Below are positions 49,708-59,665 of a stretch of DNA of 64,000 bases, piece after piece. The DNA is from JADFUS01 sp964600025 (GTDB taxonomy: Bacteria; Bacteroidota; Bacteroidia; Bacteroidales; Rikenellaceae). Position 1 is the first letter of the stretch; every line of letters begins with the position of its first letter. Position numbers and translations under genes: made by a program. Below the pieces are notes generated by a model. The model did not search any database, was not told the DNA's origin, and saw only the letters and a program-made list of their open reading frames with translations. The DNA is taken from the NCBI GenBank assembly GCA_964600025.1, contig CAZRHJ010000002.1, forward strand, positions 1 to 64,000. Direction: 5' to 3'.

Positions 49708-49825
49708 TATTGCCGTCCACTAAAAACGGAACTCGTCTATGGTCGTAACGTACTGGCGTACGTGAGTTATAAGCATAGGTGAGATAGACAAGATAGGAGA
49801 GTTTCGTGTTTAGCGGACAATACTA
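49708..49825 (+). repeat. MITE-like element with both termini (copy 10)
   Basis: 118-bp copy bounded by TATTGCCGTCCACTAAAAAC and TAGCGGACAATACTAA. The left part of the palindrome is shortened (CGGAACTCG joins TCTATGGTCGTAACG). The right part is GTGAGTTATAAGCATAGGTG, then GATAGACAAGATAGGAGAG. It shows that the two termini can be joined by a hairpin alone. Confidence 0.8.
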
Positions 49826-49857
49826 ATTTTGATACGACAGCATTATTAATCACAGTT

Positions 49858-49967
49858 TCTAAAAACTCGGATATCTTAGGGGATTTTGCCTATGGTCGTA
49901 ACATAGCGTACTGGCGTACGTGAGTTACGAGCATAGGTAAAATAGACAAGATATCCGAGTTTTTTGA
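49858..49967 (+). repeat. Dispersed hairpin repeat core (copy 11)
   Basis: The most symmetrical core in the window. The outer arms AACTCGGATATCTT (49864 on) and AAGATATCCGAGTT are perfect 14-bp complements, with further pairing of ATTTTGCCTATGGTCGTAAC with GTTACGAGCATAGGTAAAAT. It lacks both 19-bp termini, and the last arm is followed by T6, so it could act as a terminator for plus-strand transcription. Confidence 0.8.
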
Positions 49968-49969
49968 CA

Positions 49970-49999
49970 AAAAAAAGTCCGTCTATAATAAGACGGACT
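49970..49999 (-). terminator. Terminator of the ppiD-like operon
   Basis: AGTCCGTCT-ATAATA-AGACGGACT, 9-bp perfect stem, with a T-run of seven or eight on the minus strand. It lies 20 bp after the ppiD-like stop. Confidence 0.9.
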
Positions 50000-50019
50000 C
50001 TATATATAACATGTAAATT

Positions 50020-52044
50020 CTACATATAAATAATTCTATTATCTACAATTTTAGAACTTGTAATAAAGCTACCTAAAACTCTTGATTCAAGGTTTGAAGC
50101 ATTCAAACTTTCAATCATTGTTTTTTGACTTTCTGCACTAACTTCATTTACTTTTTTGTCAGCAACATTAAAAATCACTGCATCTGCACCTGCTGCAACT
50201 GGTTTAGAAAGTGTATTTACAGGTGTTGTAGTCATAAGACCAATCATACTTGGAGCAATACCAATTCCTTGAACATAGAAAGAATTAAAAGTAACACCCT
50301 CAGCCTTCATAACCTCAGTATTTAAAGCTTTTGCTGCATCTTCAAGTGAAGCATAAGTAGCAAGTTGTTTTTTAGAATTTTCAATACGTTTTTCGATTTC
50401 CAATTCACGTTTAATATCTTCTTTAAGTTCAGCAAAAGGAACAATACCACCTTCAAAAGCAGTAGTTAAAACTGCAACATAATTAGATGAACCAGAAGTA
50501 ATTACAGTCGAAATATCACCAACTTTTGCATTGAATGCCCAACGTACAATTTCTTTTGTTTCTGGCAATTCATTAACTTTTCTATCTGTTGGCAAAAGAT
50601 TTGCAACACGTTTTTCAAGACCAAGTTCTGTAACTGTTTGGTCGAAAGATGAACCTTTTGCAGCAGCTTTATTTCCAAATTCAGTTGCAAGTGCAAAATT
50701 AATTTGCTCTGTACGATTACTTGGAACTACATTATAAACCAATTTAGCTAACTGAACTTTTCTAACTTGTTTGTCAGTATTTGTTACATAAACCAAAGTA
50801 GTAGTACCTTGACCGCCGTCCATTGTAATAACTTCACCTTTTTTAGCTTGAAGAAGTTTTGGCTCAACTATATCAGAAGTAGAGAAAGTTTGCTCTGCTC
50901 TTGTCTCTGGTGCACCCAAAGAAAAAGATTCTGCGATACTATCAAAACCATTTTTATTAGATTTTACTACGTTGATTGCAGAGTCAATATTCATAGCTGT
51001 TGGGATTCCAATAGCTCTTATTGTAATTGAGTCAGGCATAAGTTTTGAAGAAATAACACGAATAGCAGTGTAGATATTGCCTTCCAAAGCAGGTTCGTAA
51101 ACACCTGTACTGTTTTTGCCAAATGCAAATTCAGCAACTTCTGGGCTTAACATTTTTTCTGAATAATAACGAGCATCAAATTTCTCTTCTGAATTAAGAT
51201 CTACAAATTGAGCTAAATCCTCAGTAGCTTTAAATTCAGTAGCAAGTTCTGCAAAATTCTTTTGTGCTTGTGCATAGTCTTCTTGGCTTGGAGTAGCCTC
51301 ATAAACGATATATTCGATAGCTCTGTAAGCCTCTTTACGGAAACGCTCATTGTTTTTATCATAATAAGCTTTCATCTCAGATTCAGATACTTCAATTTTT
51401 TCCTCAGATTTTGGAGCCATCACATAATTCAAATCATAAGCAGTAGATGAATTAGCAACACCATTTTCAACTTCTAAGTCTGTAACAAACATACCTTTGT
51501 GGATAAGAGTGATAAGTTTTGACATCTCACGCTCAACACCAATTTGTTTTTCTGTCAATTTCCAGAATTTAGATGCTTTGCCAGAAGGGTCCATATCAAT
51601 TTGAGAAACAAAACCTACAAGAGATTCTTTGTTTAATTGACCTAATTCGTTTCTGAACAAAGATGTAAGGATTGGAGATGAGAATTGACCACCAGCCATA
51701 TCTACTAATTCGTCAGAAGCAACAGACAAACCTAAATTAACTATTGATTCATTAATCATACTTTCAAGTACAAGTTGTTGCCAAACTTGTTGGTTTAGTT
51801 GTTCAGTTTCTTCTGTTGCCAAAGCTGATCTATTAGAAACAAACTGATTATAAAAAACCATATCATCAACTCTCTCGCTAAAATCCTTCATAGGGACTTC
51901 TTCACCGTTGATTGTTCCAACAACTATTTTAGGTTGTTGATTCATAAAATTACCATCACTCAACAAGAATGCTAACAAGGCAAATGCGATAGCACTTGTC
52001 ATTACAATAGCTCCTTTTGTTCTTAGAGTATTTAATGCTGCCAT
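50020..52044 (-). CDS. Peptidyl-prolyl isomerase, PpiD/SurA-like
   Basis: Membrane-anchored periplasmic chaperone of 674 residues. A single N-terminal helix (about 11-29) anchors it, followed by a SurA N-terminal-like helical domain with GTINGEEVPMKDFSERVDD and LESMINESIV, and then a PpiC-type parvulin region in the middle (about 220-520). The layout is that of PpiD, which helps outer-membrane proteins fold after Sec export. The parvulin catalytic residues cannot be confirmed by eye and may be degenerate. It ends the coaX-OMP-TPR-lptC operon. Confidence 0.85.
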   Translation of the reverse strand: MAALNTLRTKGAIVMTSAIAFALLAFLLSDGNFMNQQPKIVVGTINGEEVPMKDFSERVDDMVFYNQFVSNRSALATEETEQLNQQVWQQLVLESMINESIVNLGLSVASDELVDMAGGQFSSPILTSLFRNELGQLNKESLVGFVSQIDMDPSGKASKFWKLTEKQIGVEREMSKLITLIHKGMFVTDLEVENGVANSSTAYDLNYVMAPKSEEKIEVSESEMKAYYDKNNERFRKEAYRAIEYIVYEATPSQEDYAQAQKNFAELATEFKATEDLAQFVDLNSEEKFDARYYSEKMLSPEVAEFAFGKNSTGVYEPALEGNIYTAIRVISSKLMPDSITIRAIGIPTAMNIDSAINVVKSNKNGFDSIAESFSLGAPETRAEQTFSTSDIVEPKLLQAKKGEVITMDGGQGTTTLVYVTNTDKQVRKVQLAKLVYNVVPSNRTEQINFALATEFGNKAAAKGSSFDQTVTELGLEKRVANLLPTDRKVNELPETKEIVRWAFNAKVGDISTVITSGSSNYVAVLTTAFEGGIVPFAELKEDIKRELEIEKRIENSKKQLATYASLEDAAKALNTEVMKAEGVTFNSFYVQGIGIAPSMIGLMTTTPVNTLSKPVAAGADAVIFNVADKKVNEVSAESQKTMIESLNASNLESRVLGSFITSSKIVDNRIIYM

Positions 52045-52151
52045 AAATTTATATTTTTTTGTTATTATCGTTATAAAAAGACCTGCGAATATACTATTTT
52101 TTTTAAAATTATAAAAATATTTGACAATATATTTTACAATTTCAGCTAAAA

Positions 52152-52796
52152 TTAATTTTTATAATTGTTTTCTTCTTCTATTTTCTGCTCTTTTGAAGTA
52201 ATTTGGGTTGTTGTATCCACTACTGAACTTGTATTTTTTGTGGTATCAATCAAAATACGGCCTATTGAGTTTTTAAAAATAACATTGTTCATATCTTCAT
52301 CTGCATCAAAACCATTTTGTCCAACCATACGTTCTTCACCATCGACTATGATAGATTCGACAAAAGAGTATATTTTTTTCTTTGATTGATTCCAATATAA
52401 ATGCTCGGTATAAAGTTTTTTGCCATCTTTGGACTGAGCAACCACATTGCCTTTTATCTCCCAAAGCTCGTCCGTTTCGTTAAAATAGCCATAATCAGCC
52501 TCCAAAAAAGACTCTACAAGCATAGTAGAATCATTGAATGTTTCTACAAATACTCCTTCTGGGAAAACCATAAAAACACTGTCTTTATGATCAAATCTCT
52601 CCATTTTTTGAGTCGTAAACCTATAAGATAAATCCCCGTCTTCCGAGTATTTCAAAGTCAAAGAATCAACACTCAAAACAGGAATATTTTGAGCATCAAT
52701 TTCCATCTTTGGCACATCTGAGCCACAGCTATACATAAATATAGCACTCCCAATAAATAGGAGTGCTACAATTATTTTATTTGTTATTGTAAGCAT
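52152..52796 (-). CDS. lptC: LPS export ABC transporter periplasmic protein LptC
   Basis: LptC-like protein of 214 residues, which takes lipopolysaccharide from the LptB2FG transporter and passes it toward LptA. The N-terminus MLTITNKIIVALLFIGSAIF ends in a lipobox-like MYSC (Cys24), so in this lineage it may be lipid-anchored. The beta-jellyroll region includes FPEGVFVETFNDS, LVESFLEADYGYFNETDELW, EIKGNVVAQSKDGKKLYTEH and FKNSIGRILIDT. The last 30 residues are low complexity. It lies 14 bp after the TPR gene. Confidence 0.88.
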   Translation of the reverse strand: MLTITNKIIVALLFIGSAIFMYSCGSDVPKMEIDAQNIPVLSVDSLTLKYSEDGDLSYRFTTQKMERFDHKDSVFMVFPEGVFVETFNDSTMLVESFLEADYGYFNETDELWEIKGNVVAQSKDGKKLYTEHLYWNQSKKKIYSFVESIIVDGEERMVGQNGFDADEDMNNVIFKNSIGRILIDTTKNTSSVVDTTTQITSKEQKIEEENNYKN

Positions 52797-52809
52797 AAAA
52801 TACTAACAA

Positions 52810-54177
52810 TTATTTAGCAGCTCTTACACGTGTAACGCCAGAGATAGCACCACAATTAACAGTATAAGATGAACCTTCTTTCATATTAGGGTCAAAGAAT
52901 AATTCTTCTACTGTTGGGAAGTGTAGAGAATAGCTACTAATAAGTTGATTAATTCTATCTACTTGTTCAGTATCTTTTGCAAGATATGTTTTAGCTTTGT
53001 AAAGAACGTCAACAATTACCCAGTAAATAGCTTTTTGTTGTACACCTTTACAGCCTGTTTGAGTACTTGCAGCACCATAAGCCTGAGCCAAAATCAAATA
53101 AGCTAAACCATTATCATCGTCAGAAGCAACAGCTGCACGAGCATATTTAATTGCGTCAGAAATATTTTTGTTAGCAAGGAATGAAGCAGCAAGACGAACT
53201 TGGAATTTAGAATCTTCATCTGGATTTTCTTCTAATTCGATAGCTTTGTCGATATACATTTTAGCTTTCTCCATATCACCTTTTGTAGCATAAGAAACAC
53301 CAAGTTGGAATGCAGAAGTAGTTGTAGGAGTAAGTTCAAACAATTTTTCTGTAAGTTCCATACGGAAATCACCTTCACAGTTACCTACTACCATATAACT
53401 CATAATTTTCTTAATCAAGTCAGTATCGGCTGGATTAGCTTCGTATTTTGGTTTGTAGATTTTTTCGATGTTTGTACAGTCAGCAGCACCACTTTGAACG
53501 AACAAAACTTCACAGTCTTTAACACGCTCTTGTGCATTAACGCTCTTAGATTTAGCAAGTGCGTTAGAAATCATTTCGTAAGCTGAAAGGTAATCATCTG
53601 GAGTAACTTTATCTTGCATAAATGAGTTAGTCAATACATTGAAGAATTGAGCAACCATATCAGCATCAACACCATAAGAACTTGCAACACCTGCCTCGAT
53701 AGCCTCTTTACCATATTTCAAAATACGCTCTGTGCTTTCTGGAGCATATTGCATATAGTCCATCAAACGTGTTTGCCAAATAACTCGTGTACCACGAACT
53801 CTTACATTTGCAAAATGCTCGTTACGAATCTCTTGTAATTTTACAAGTTTTTCAACATAAGCTGTTTTAGTAGCCTCATCTTTTGCAGATGCAATTCTTG
53901 TAAGGTAAAGTCTTCTACCATTGATGTAAAGGTTTTCTGTTGCACCAGGAGCTTTAACCAAAAGATCTTCCAAACGCTTTTCAGCGTCATCAAAACTTTT
54001 CATTTTCATAGCCTCAGCAAAGAACACATAGTTTTTGTGATTAGCCTCACGCTCAATAGGATTAGAGCCGTACTTCATGTACTTAGGGTTGTTTGAGTAG
54101 TCTATTTGTGCAGATGCTACATTAACACATAGCAACATTGCAAAAAGCACAAATACGCTTGTAAGTGATTTTTTCAT
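52810..54177 (-). CDS. Exported TPR-containing protein
   Basis: Exported protein of 455 residues with a signal peptide ending at ASAQ (about residue 24). Several helical repeats of TPR type can be read, for example FQLGVSYATKGDMEKAKMYI followed by DKAIELEENPD and ISDAIKYARAAVASDDDNGL. It sits in the conserved Bacteroidota order coaX, OMP, TPR, lptC. Its role is unknown. An envelope-assembly function is inferred from neighbours only. Confidence 0.75.
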   Translation of the reverse strand: MKKSLTSVFVLFAMLLCVNVASAQIDYSNNPKYMKYGSNPIEREANHKNYVFFAEAMKMKSFDDAEKRLEDLLVKAPGATENLYINGRRLYLTRIASAKDEATKTAYVEKLVKLQEIRNEHFANVRVRGTRVIWQTRLMDYMQYAPESTERILKYGKEAIEAGVASSYGVDADMVAQFFNVLTNSFMQDKVTPDDYLSAYEMISNALAKSKSVNAQERVKDCEVLFVQSGAADCTNIEKIYKPKYEANPADTDLIKKIMSYMVVGNCEGDFRMELTEKLFELTPTTTSAFQLGVSYATKGDMEKAKMYIDKAIELEENPDEDSKFQVRLAASFLANKNISDAIKYARAAVASDDDNGLAYLILAQAYGAASTQTGCKGVQQKAIYWVIVDVLYKAKTYLAKDTEQVDRINQLISSYSLHFPTVEELFFDPNMKEGSSYTVNCGAISGVTRVRAAK

Positions 54178-54215
54178 AACTATTTATTTTAATTTAATTT
54201 ATTTGGTACTTAATA

Positions 54216-55529
54216 TTAATCAAACTTAAATCTTCTAAACCATTGTTGGTCTGTAAATAGGTTCAAATCTACAAAAAAACTAAATAAGTTAGTTCTAATC
54301 ATATCATTACTTTTTGAACCTCTTATACAATACTCTAAACCAATATTAATAGAAGAGAATGCAACAGAATTAAATGGAATACCAACACCTGCCGAAACAG
54401 CATATTCGTTTAATGGATTTCCATTGTATTTCATATAAGAGTTTGTATATCTAAAACCAACTCTATAACTCATTCTTCTGTGCAAATATCTAATATCATA
54501 GCGATTTGGAGTAAATTGAGCTCCCACTACAATAGTATTTCTATCAACAAAATCAACTTTTTCATCAAGCATATTACCTGAGAACGATTTTGAAAATTTC
54601 TCAAATGTATAATCTCCATAAACTAACAACTTACTGTTTTGGAAAGACAGTCCACCAGCATACTTATCTGGGATTACAACTCCTTGCTGAACTTGGTTGT
54701 TGTATAGTGTATCAATACCGTTTCCAGAATATGAAGTTTTGATATAGTTAATTTCAGTATTATTTTTAATTCCGGGCTGATAAACAGCTGCTAAATTCAA
54801 AATTGACTCATCATTAAGTCTAATACCGTATTGCAAACCCAACTCCACAGAAGGAATACTATAATGTTGATTCTCTTCTGAGTGTACTGTTGAATAAGAA
54901 ATATTTGAGACATAAGGATTAGTTTCTACTGTTACTTTACGGTTTAGATTACCTAAGTAGTAAATAAAATTAGCTCCAAAAGAGAAATTTTTGAAAATCT
55001 CCCAACCCATACCAATTTTATATTGACCTATATCTCCTTTTCCTGTATAAAGGTAGTTCACATCTCCAATAGTACCAATTATTTCATCACGATTATCAAC
55101 CTCACGAATACTGTATCCAACACTACTATATGGCGACATCGAAAAACTAAATCCCAATCCTTTTGCTACTGGCATTCTAACTGCCAAAAAGCCTAAGTTC
55201 ACAGAGTTATTTGAAGTACTTTTGTCTTTTGACGAAAGATAACTATTAACCCCTTCTGCACCTATTGCAAAATAAAAACTTTGGCGAGGAGCTGCACTCA
55301 AAGACGCTGGATTAAGTACGTTTGCCGAAACTGCATCTCTGTAAGACAGACCACCACCGCCCATTGAGCGAGTAATAGCAGTACCAGAAACTCTCATATC
55401 TCCAATTCCAAACATAGAGTATGGACTCGAAACGTTTCCGCCATTAAACTGTGCATACAAGGATACCGATGACATAAACATCACAAGTATCAATAAACTT
55501 TTTAATAATATACTGTTATTTTTCTGCAT
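54216..55529 (-). CDS. Outer-membrane beta-barrel protein
   Basis: Predicted outer-membrane protein of 437 residues with a signal peptide ending at LYAQ. It begins with SSPYSMFGIGDMRVSGTAITRSMGGGGLSYRD-type sequence, the beginning of a family found between coaX and TPR genes in Bacteroidota and loosely similar to FadL-like barrels. The C-terminal residues include QWFRRFKFD. The 14-bp overlap with coaX suggests translational coupling. Transport function is possible but not shown. Confidence 0.75.
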   Translation of the reverse strand: MQKNNSILLKSLLILVMFMSSVSLYAQFNGGNVSSPYSMFGIGDMRVSGTAITRSMGGGGLSYRDAVSANVLNPASLSAAPRQSFYFAIGAEGVNSYLSSKDKSTSNNSVNLGFLAVRMPVAKGLGFSFSMSPYSSVGYSIREVDNRDEIIGTIGDVNYLYTGKGDIGQYKIGMGWEIFKNFSFGANFIYYLGNLNRKVTVETNPYVSNISYSTVHSEENQHYSIPSVELGLQYGIRLNDESILNLAAVYQPGIKNNTEINYIKTSYSGNGIDTLYNNQVQQGVVIPDKYAGGLSFQNSKLLVYGDYTFEKFSKSFSGNMLDEKVDFVDRNTIVVGAQFTPNRYDIRYLHRRMSYRVGFRYTNSYMKYNGNPLNEYAVSAGVGIPFNSVAFSSINIGLEYCIRGSKSNDMIRTNLFSFFVDLNLFTDQQWFRRFKFD

Positions 55530-56250
55530 TATAAATAAATACTATGTTTAACCCCTTAAAAACTAAATTAACATCAACTGCAAGTTCACAGTCCAAAGTT
55601 TTTGAAAAATATTCCGAATCTCCACCTGTCAATACTATTTTTAGATTAGGGTATTTCTCGCTATATTTTTTGATATATGCTTTTAATTCAAAAATAATTC
55701 CGTTGATAACGCCATATTCGATAGCCTCAGTAGTAGTTGTTCCACACAAACAGACATCATCACACACACTCAACAAGGGCAACCTACTTGTGTATTGGTT
55801 CAGAGCTTTAAACCTCAACCCAACACCAACAGAGATATTTCCTCCGCAATATTGTCCTTTATCATTAACAAAATCAACTGTTATGGCACTTCCCATATCT
55901 ATAACCAAAACATTTTGGTTTGGATACTCTTCGGCAACAGCTACTGCTGCCAATAGCCTATCACAACCAAGTGTATTTGGAGTAGCATAAAGATTATCAA
56001 TTCCAACTGGTGTAGTACTGCTAAATTCAAAGAAACTTTCTAAATACGAAGTTCTAAGATATTCCAAAACATTCTGAGGAACAGTCCCAACTGCCGTCAA
56101 AAGCACATAGCTAATATCGAATTGTTTTTCTAATTGAGCAATATGCTCAATCGTTAGAGTATCTACCCTAAGCACCTCGATAAAATTATCTGCACTATAT
56201 ATAACTGCTTTTGTGGTAGTGTTACCAACATCAATTAGTAATTTTGCCAT
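55516..56250 (-). CDS. coaX: Type III pantothenate kinase
   Basis: ATP-dependent kinase of pantothenate, first step of CoA synthesis, class III (not feedback-inhibited by CoA, as known for the family). The product is 244 residues. The N-terminal ATP-binding loop is DVGNTTTK (7-14), followed by GVDNLYATPN-like GIDNLYATPNTLGCDRL, VIDMGSAITVDF and GGNISVGVGLRFKAL. It leads an operon with outer-membrane and LPS-export genes, with a TAAATTTG promoter element 9 bp upstream. Confidence 0.95.
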   Translation of the reverse strand: MAKLLIDVGNTTTKAVIYSADNFIEVLRVDTLTIEHIAQLEKQFDISYVLLTAVGTVPQNVLEYLRTSYLESFFEFSSTTPVGIDNLYATPNTLGCDRLLAAVAVAEEYPNQNVLVIDMGSAITVDFVNDKGQYCGGNISVGVGLRFKALNQYTSRLPLLSVCDDVCLCGTTTTEAIEYGVINGIIFELKAYIKKYSEKYPNLKIVLTGGDSEYFSKTLDCELAVDVNLVFKGLNIVFIYNAEK

Positions 56251-56258
56251 ACAAACTG

Positions 56259-56266
56259 CAAATTTA
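56259..56266 (-). promoter_or_regulatory. Possible -7 promoter element of coaX
   Basis: Minus-strand TAAATTTG (TAnnTTTG) just 9 bp upstream of the coaX ATG, which would give an almost leaderless mRNA. Confidence 0.35.
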
Positions 56267-56311
56267 ATCTTTTATTTTTAATATAAAACAATAAAGTCCA
56301 AAAAAACTCAA

Positions 56312-59300
56312 TTATTTTATAACACTTTCTTTTATTTCCAAAATTGTTTTGGTTGCATCTTCGGCAGAGGCTACTGCTTTGATAGATAGCAACAAAACAG
56401 AATCCACTTGCTTAAATTTATAACTTTCGTCTTTTGAGGCTATAAATTTCATTATATTTCCAAATATATCGCTTTTGAAATATGCAGACTTTTGATTGTA
56501 AATAAAATGGAATATCAAAAAACCATTTTTGAATATAACTTTCTCAAAACCCAGTTCAATAGCCGTTTTTCGGATTTTCACAAGTTCAATAAGATTATTT
56601 ACCGCCTCTGGTAACGCACCAAACCTATCCACCATCGAGTCTTTAATTGAGTTAAGAGTATCAAAGGAAGGACTTGTATCAATAAGTTTGTACAATCTCA
56701 TTTTCTCGTTCATATTAGAAACATAGGAATCTGGAATTATTGCCTCAACATTAGTTTCTATCTGACAATCGGTGATATATGCTATGTTTTTTGGCATAGA
56801 ATCCTTTTCTTGCTCCGATATTCCTTCGCCTTTCAATTCTATCATTGCTTCATTTAGGATTTTGTAGTAAGTTTCGTAACCCACATCTGCAATAAACCCA
56901 CTCTGCTCCGCTCCAAGAATGTTTCCTGCTCCACGTATATCCAAATCCTGCATAGCAATGTTCAAACCCGAACCTAATTCTGAAAAATCCTCAATCGCTT
57001 TAAGCCTTTTGGCACCATTAGAAGATATATGTCCTGAACTTGGGACAAACAAATAACAGAATGCTTTGCGATTTGTACGCCCAACCCTACCACGCAACTG
57101 ATGAAGTTCCGAAAGACCAAAATTCTGGGCATCATTGATGATTATAGTATTTGCATTTGGAATATCTATACCAGATTCGATGATAGTTGTAGAAATAAAC
57201 ACATCTATCTCGCCATAGATAAAATCCATCATTATTTTCTCTAAATCACCAGCCTTCATCTGTCCGTGTCCAATTTCTATTTTCACGTTTGGACAAAGCG
57301 TCTGAACAACCTCTTTCAAATGATATAACGTATCTACTCTATTGTGTATTATGAAAACTTGCCCATTTCTGCCTATTTCAAAATCAATAGCTTCTTTTAG
57401 CAAATCCGTATCAAAACTATGTACTTGTGTAGTAACAGGTTGGCGATTTGGTGGAGGAGTATTAATCACAACTAAATCCCTCGCTCCCATAAGCGAAAAC
57501 TGCAAAGTACGTGGAATTGGAGTAGCTGTAAGCGTAAGTGTATCTACGTTTGCCTTAACTCCTCTAAGTTTTTCTTTGGTTGCAACACCAAATTTTTGCT
57601 CCTCGTCTATAATCAACAATCCTAAATCATTGAATTCAAACTGTGCATTGAGAAGTTTGTGAGTACCTATCAATATATCTATTTTACCCTCTTTTAGTTT
57701 CCCAACTATTTCTGTAATTTGTTTTGCGGTTTTGGTACGTGAAACACTTTCGATAACAACTGGAAAATTCTTTAATCGCTTGTTGAAAGTTCTGTAATGC
57801 TGCAATGCCAAAACAGTAGTAGGAACTAAAACAGCAACTTGTTTGTTGTCCGAAACTGCCTTGAAAGCAGCCCTCATTGCTACTTCCGTTTTGCCAAATC
57901 CAACATCTCCACAAATCAACATATCCATTGGCGTTGAACTTTCCATCTCACGCTTAATAGCTTTTGTTGCTTTTTCTTGGTCGGGAGTATCCTCATACAA
58001 GAAAGAGGCTTCCAACTCGTGTTGCAAGAAAGTATCTGGCGAAAAAGAAAAACCTTTGATTTGTTTTCGTTTTGCATATAGTGCAATTAAATCTTTGGCA
58101 ATATCTTTGACTTTTGCTTTGGCAGTCGCTTTAAATTTCTGCCAAGCACCAGTTCCTAATTTATTTACAGATACTCCAACATTTTCTTTGTCTTTGTATT
58201 TTGAGATTTTGTGAATAGCGTGAACATTAACAAGTAGGACATCATTATCCTTGTATGACAAACGTATAGATTCTTTGACCTTTCCGTTTTCTACACTTTT
58301 TACAATACCTCCATAACGTCCAACACCGTGGTCTATATGCACAACAAAATCCCCTATCTCCAAAGCATTCAATTCGGATATTGTGATGCTTTCAGGTTTT
58401 TGTAGCTCGTTGGCAATGGTATATTTGTGATAACGCTCAAAAATATTATGGTCGGTATATAAGGCAATTTTAGCTTCATTATCCACAAATCCTTCGTGCA
58501 AAGAAAGTGAAATATGTTCAAAAGTTGCATTAACACTTTTCAGCGAATTAAGTATGTTTTCTAATCTCTCAACCTGTGCTTTGTTGTGAGTAAGCAAATA
58601 CGTTTTGTAGCCATTTTTTGAGTTCTGAGCAAAAGTCTCTGCCAACAATTCAAAGTTTTTGTTAAAAGATTGTTGCTTTGAGGTATCAAAATCAACAGTC
58701 AAACTATTTGGATAGCCATCATATCCTCCACTCAAAGAGAATTTTGTACAGTCTTTGATTAATTGCAAAAACTCCGTAGAAGATGTAACTTTTGAATACG
58801 CACTCTCAATATCCCCACCACCTTCAACTATTTTGTGTGCTAATTTTGAACGCACTTCGGAAAGTTCAGATAGCAGTTTTTGGGGAGATAAAGTCCATAT
58901 ATTTATTTTTTGCGAACAAGTATTTTTGATAAACTCAATAAGCGAAACACGACTTTCCTCAACCGAACTACTCGAAAGATTAGGAACAATCGTAATTTTA
59001 TCGACTTTGTCTATGGAACGCTGAGTTCCAACATCAAAAGTACGTATGGAGTCTATTGTATCCCCAAACGTATCTACCCTATAAGGCAAGTTGTTGGCAT
59101 AAGAAAAAATATCTATAATTCCGCCTCTGACAGAAAATTGCCCGGGTTCATACACAAAATCAACTCTATTAAAATTAAGTTCAATAAGTTTTGACTCTAT
59201 ATCCGAGATTGGAATATCCTTATCTACTTGAATATCCAATATGTTTTTGTTGTAACGAACCGACGACACAACCTTTTCGCCCAAAGCCTCTGGGTAAGTA

Positions 59301-59665
59301 CAAATTACAAGAGAAGAGTTTTTGGAAAGATTCTTGATATGGCTCAACAAAGAAATCCTCTGAACAAGTCCAGAAGGATCATCACCACTATATAATATAG
59401 ATTTTTTGTAGGAAGACGGAAAAAATCTAACGTTTTCAAAACTGTTAAACTCACATAAATCATTGTCAATATAGGCTGCCGCATCACGATTTTCGGCTAT
59501 TACTATATTGATAGAATTATGTTTTTGGATATATGCAGAAATAAGTGTCGAGAGTGCCGAAAAACTTAGTCCTTGCAAAGAAATATTTTTGGATTTTGCC
59601 GAAATAACTTTTTTATAACTTTCATTTTGCGATAAAATAGAAAGCAACTCAGTATTATTCATCAT
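56312..59665 (-). CDS. mfd: Transcription-repair coupling factor
   Basis: Mfd removes RNA polymerase stalled at DNA lesions and recruits UvrA. The protein is about 1117 residues from the ATG at 59665; a second ATG follows directly. The UvrB-like N-terminal region (about 1-300), RNA-polymerase-interacting CarD-like domain (GDFVVHIDHGVGRYGGI, about 460), helicase motifs with GDVGFGKTEVA (about 587) and DEEQKFGV (about 686), and TRCF C-terminal domain are in the normal order. Its start codon overlaps the stop of the RNase E/G gene by 11 bp (ATGATGAATAA), suggesting coupled translation. Confidence 0.96.
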   Translation of the reverse strand: MMNNTELLSILSQNESYKKVISAKSKNISLQGLSFSALSTLISAYIQKHNSINIVIAENRDAAAYIDNDLCEFNSFENVRFFPSSYKKSILYSGDDPSGLVQRISLLSHIKNLSKNSSLVICTYPEALGEKVVSSVRYNKNILDIQVDKDIPISDIESKLIELNFNRVDFVYEPGQFSVRGGIIDIFSYANNLPYRVDTFGDTIDSIRTFDVGTQRSIDKVDKITIVPNLSSSSVEESRVSLIEFIKNTCSQKINIWTLSPQKLLSELSEVRSKLAHKIVEGGGDIESAYSKVTSSTEFLQLIKDCTKFSLSGGYDGYPNSLTVDFDTSKQQSFNKNFELLAETFAQNSKNGYKTYLLTHNKAQVERLENILNSLKSVNATFEHISLSLHEGFVDNEAKIALYTDHNIFERYHKYTIANELQKPESITISELNALEIGDFVVHIDHGVGRYGGIVKSVENGKVKESIRLSYKDNDVLLVNVHAIHKISKYKDKENVGVSVNKLGTGAWQKFKATAKAKVKDIAKDLIALYAKRKQIKGFSFSPDTFLQHELEASFLYEDTPDQEKATKAIKREMESSTPMDMLICGDVGFGKTEVAMRAAFKAVSDNKQVAVLVPTTVLALQHYRTFNKRLKNFPVVIESVSRTKTAKQITEIVGKLKEGKIDILIGTHKLLNAQFEFNDLGLLIIDEEQKFGVATKEKLRGVKANVDTLTLTATPIPRTLQFSLMGARDLVVINTPPPNRQPVTTQVHSFDTDLLKEAIDFEIGRNGQVFIIHNRVDTLYHLKEVVQTLCPNVKIEIGHGQMKAGDLEKIMMDFIYGEIDVFISTTIIESGIDIPNANTIIINDAQNFGLSELHQLRGRVGRTNRKAFCYLFVPSSGHISSNGAKRLKAIEDFSELGSGLNIAMQDLDIRGAGNILGAEQSGFIADVGYETYYKILNEAMIELKGEGISEQEKDSMPKNIAYITDCQIETNVEAIIPDSYVSNMNEKMRLYKLIDTSPSFDTLNSIKDSMVDRFGALPEAVNNLIELVKIRKTAIELGFEKVIFKNGFLIFHFIYNQKSAYFKSDIFGNIMKFIASKDESYKFKQVDSVLLLSIKAVASAEDATKTILEIKESVIK

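Noticed and set aside
49708..49967. CRISPR-like array
   Set aside because: Two related repeats are adjacent, but they are long palindromes of unequal length without regular short repeats or spacers, and no cas genes are near.
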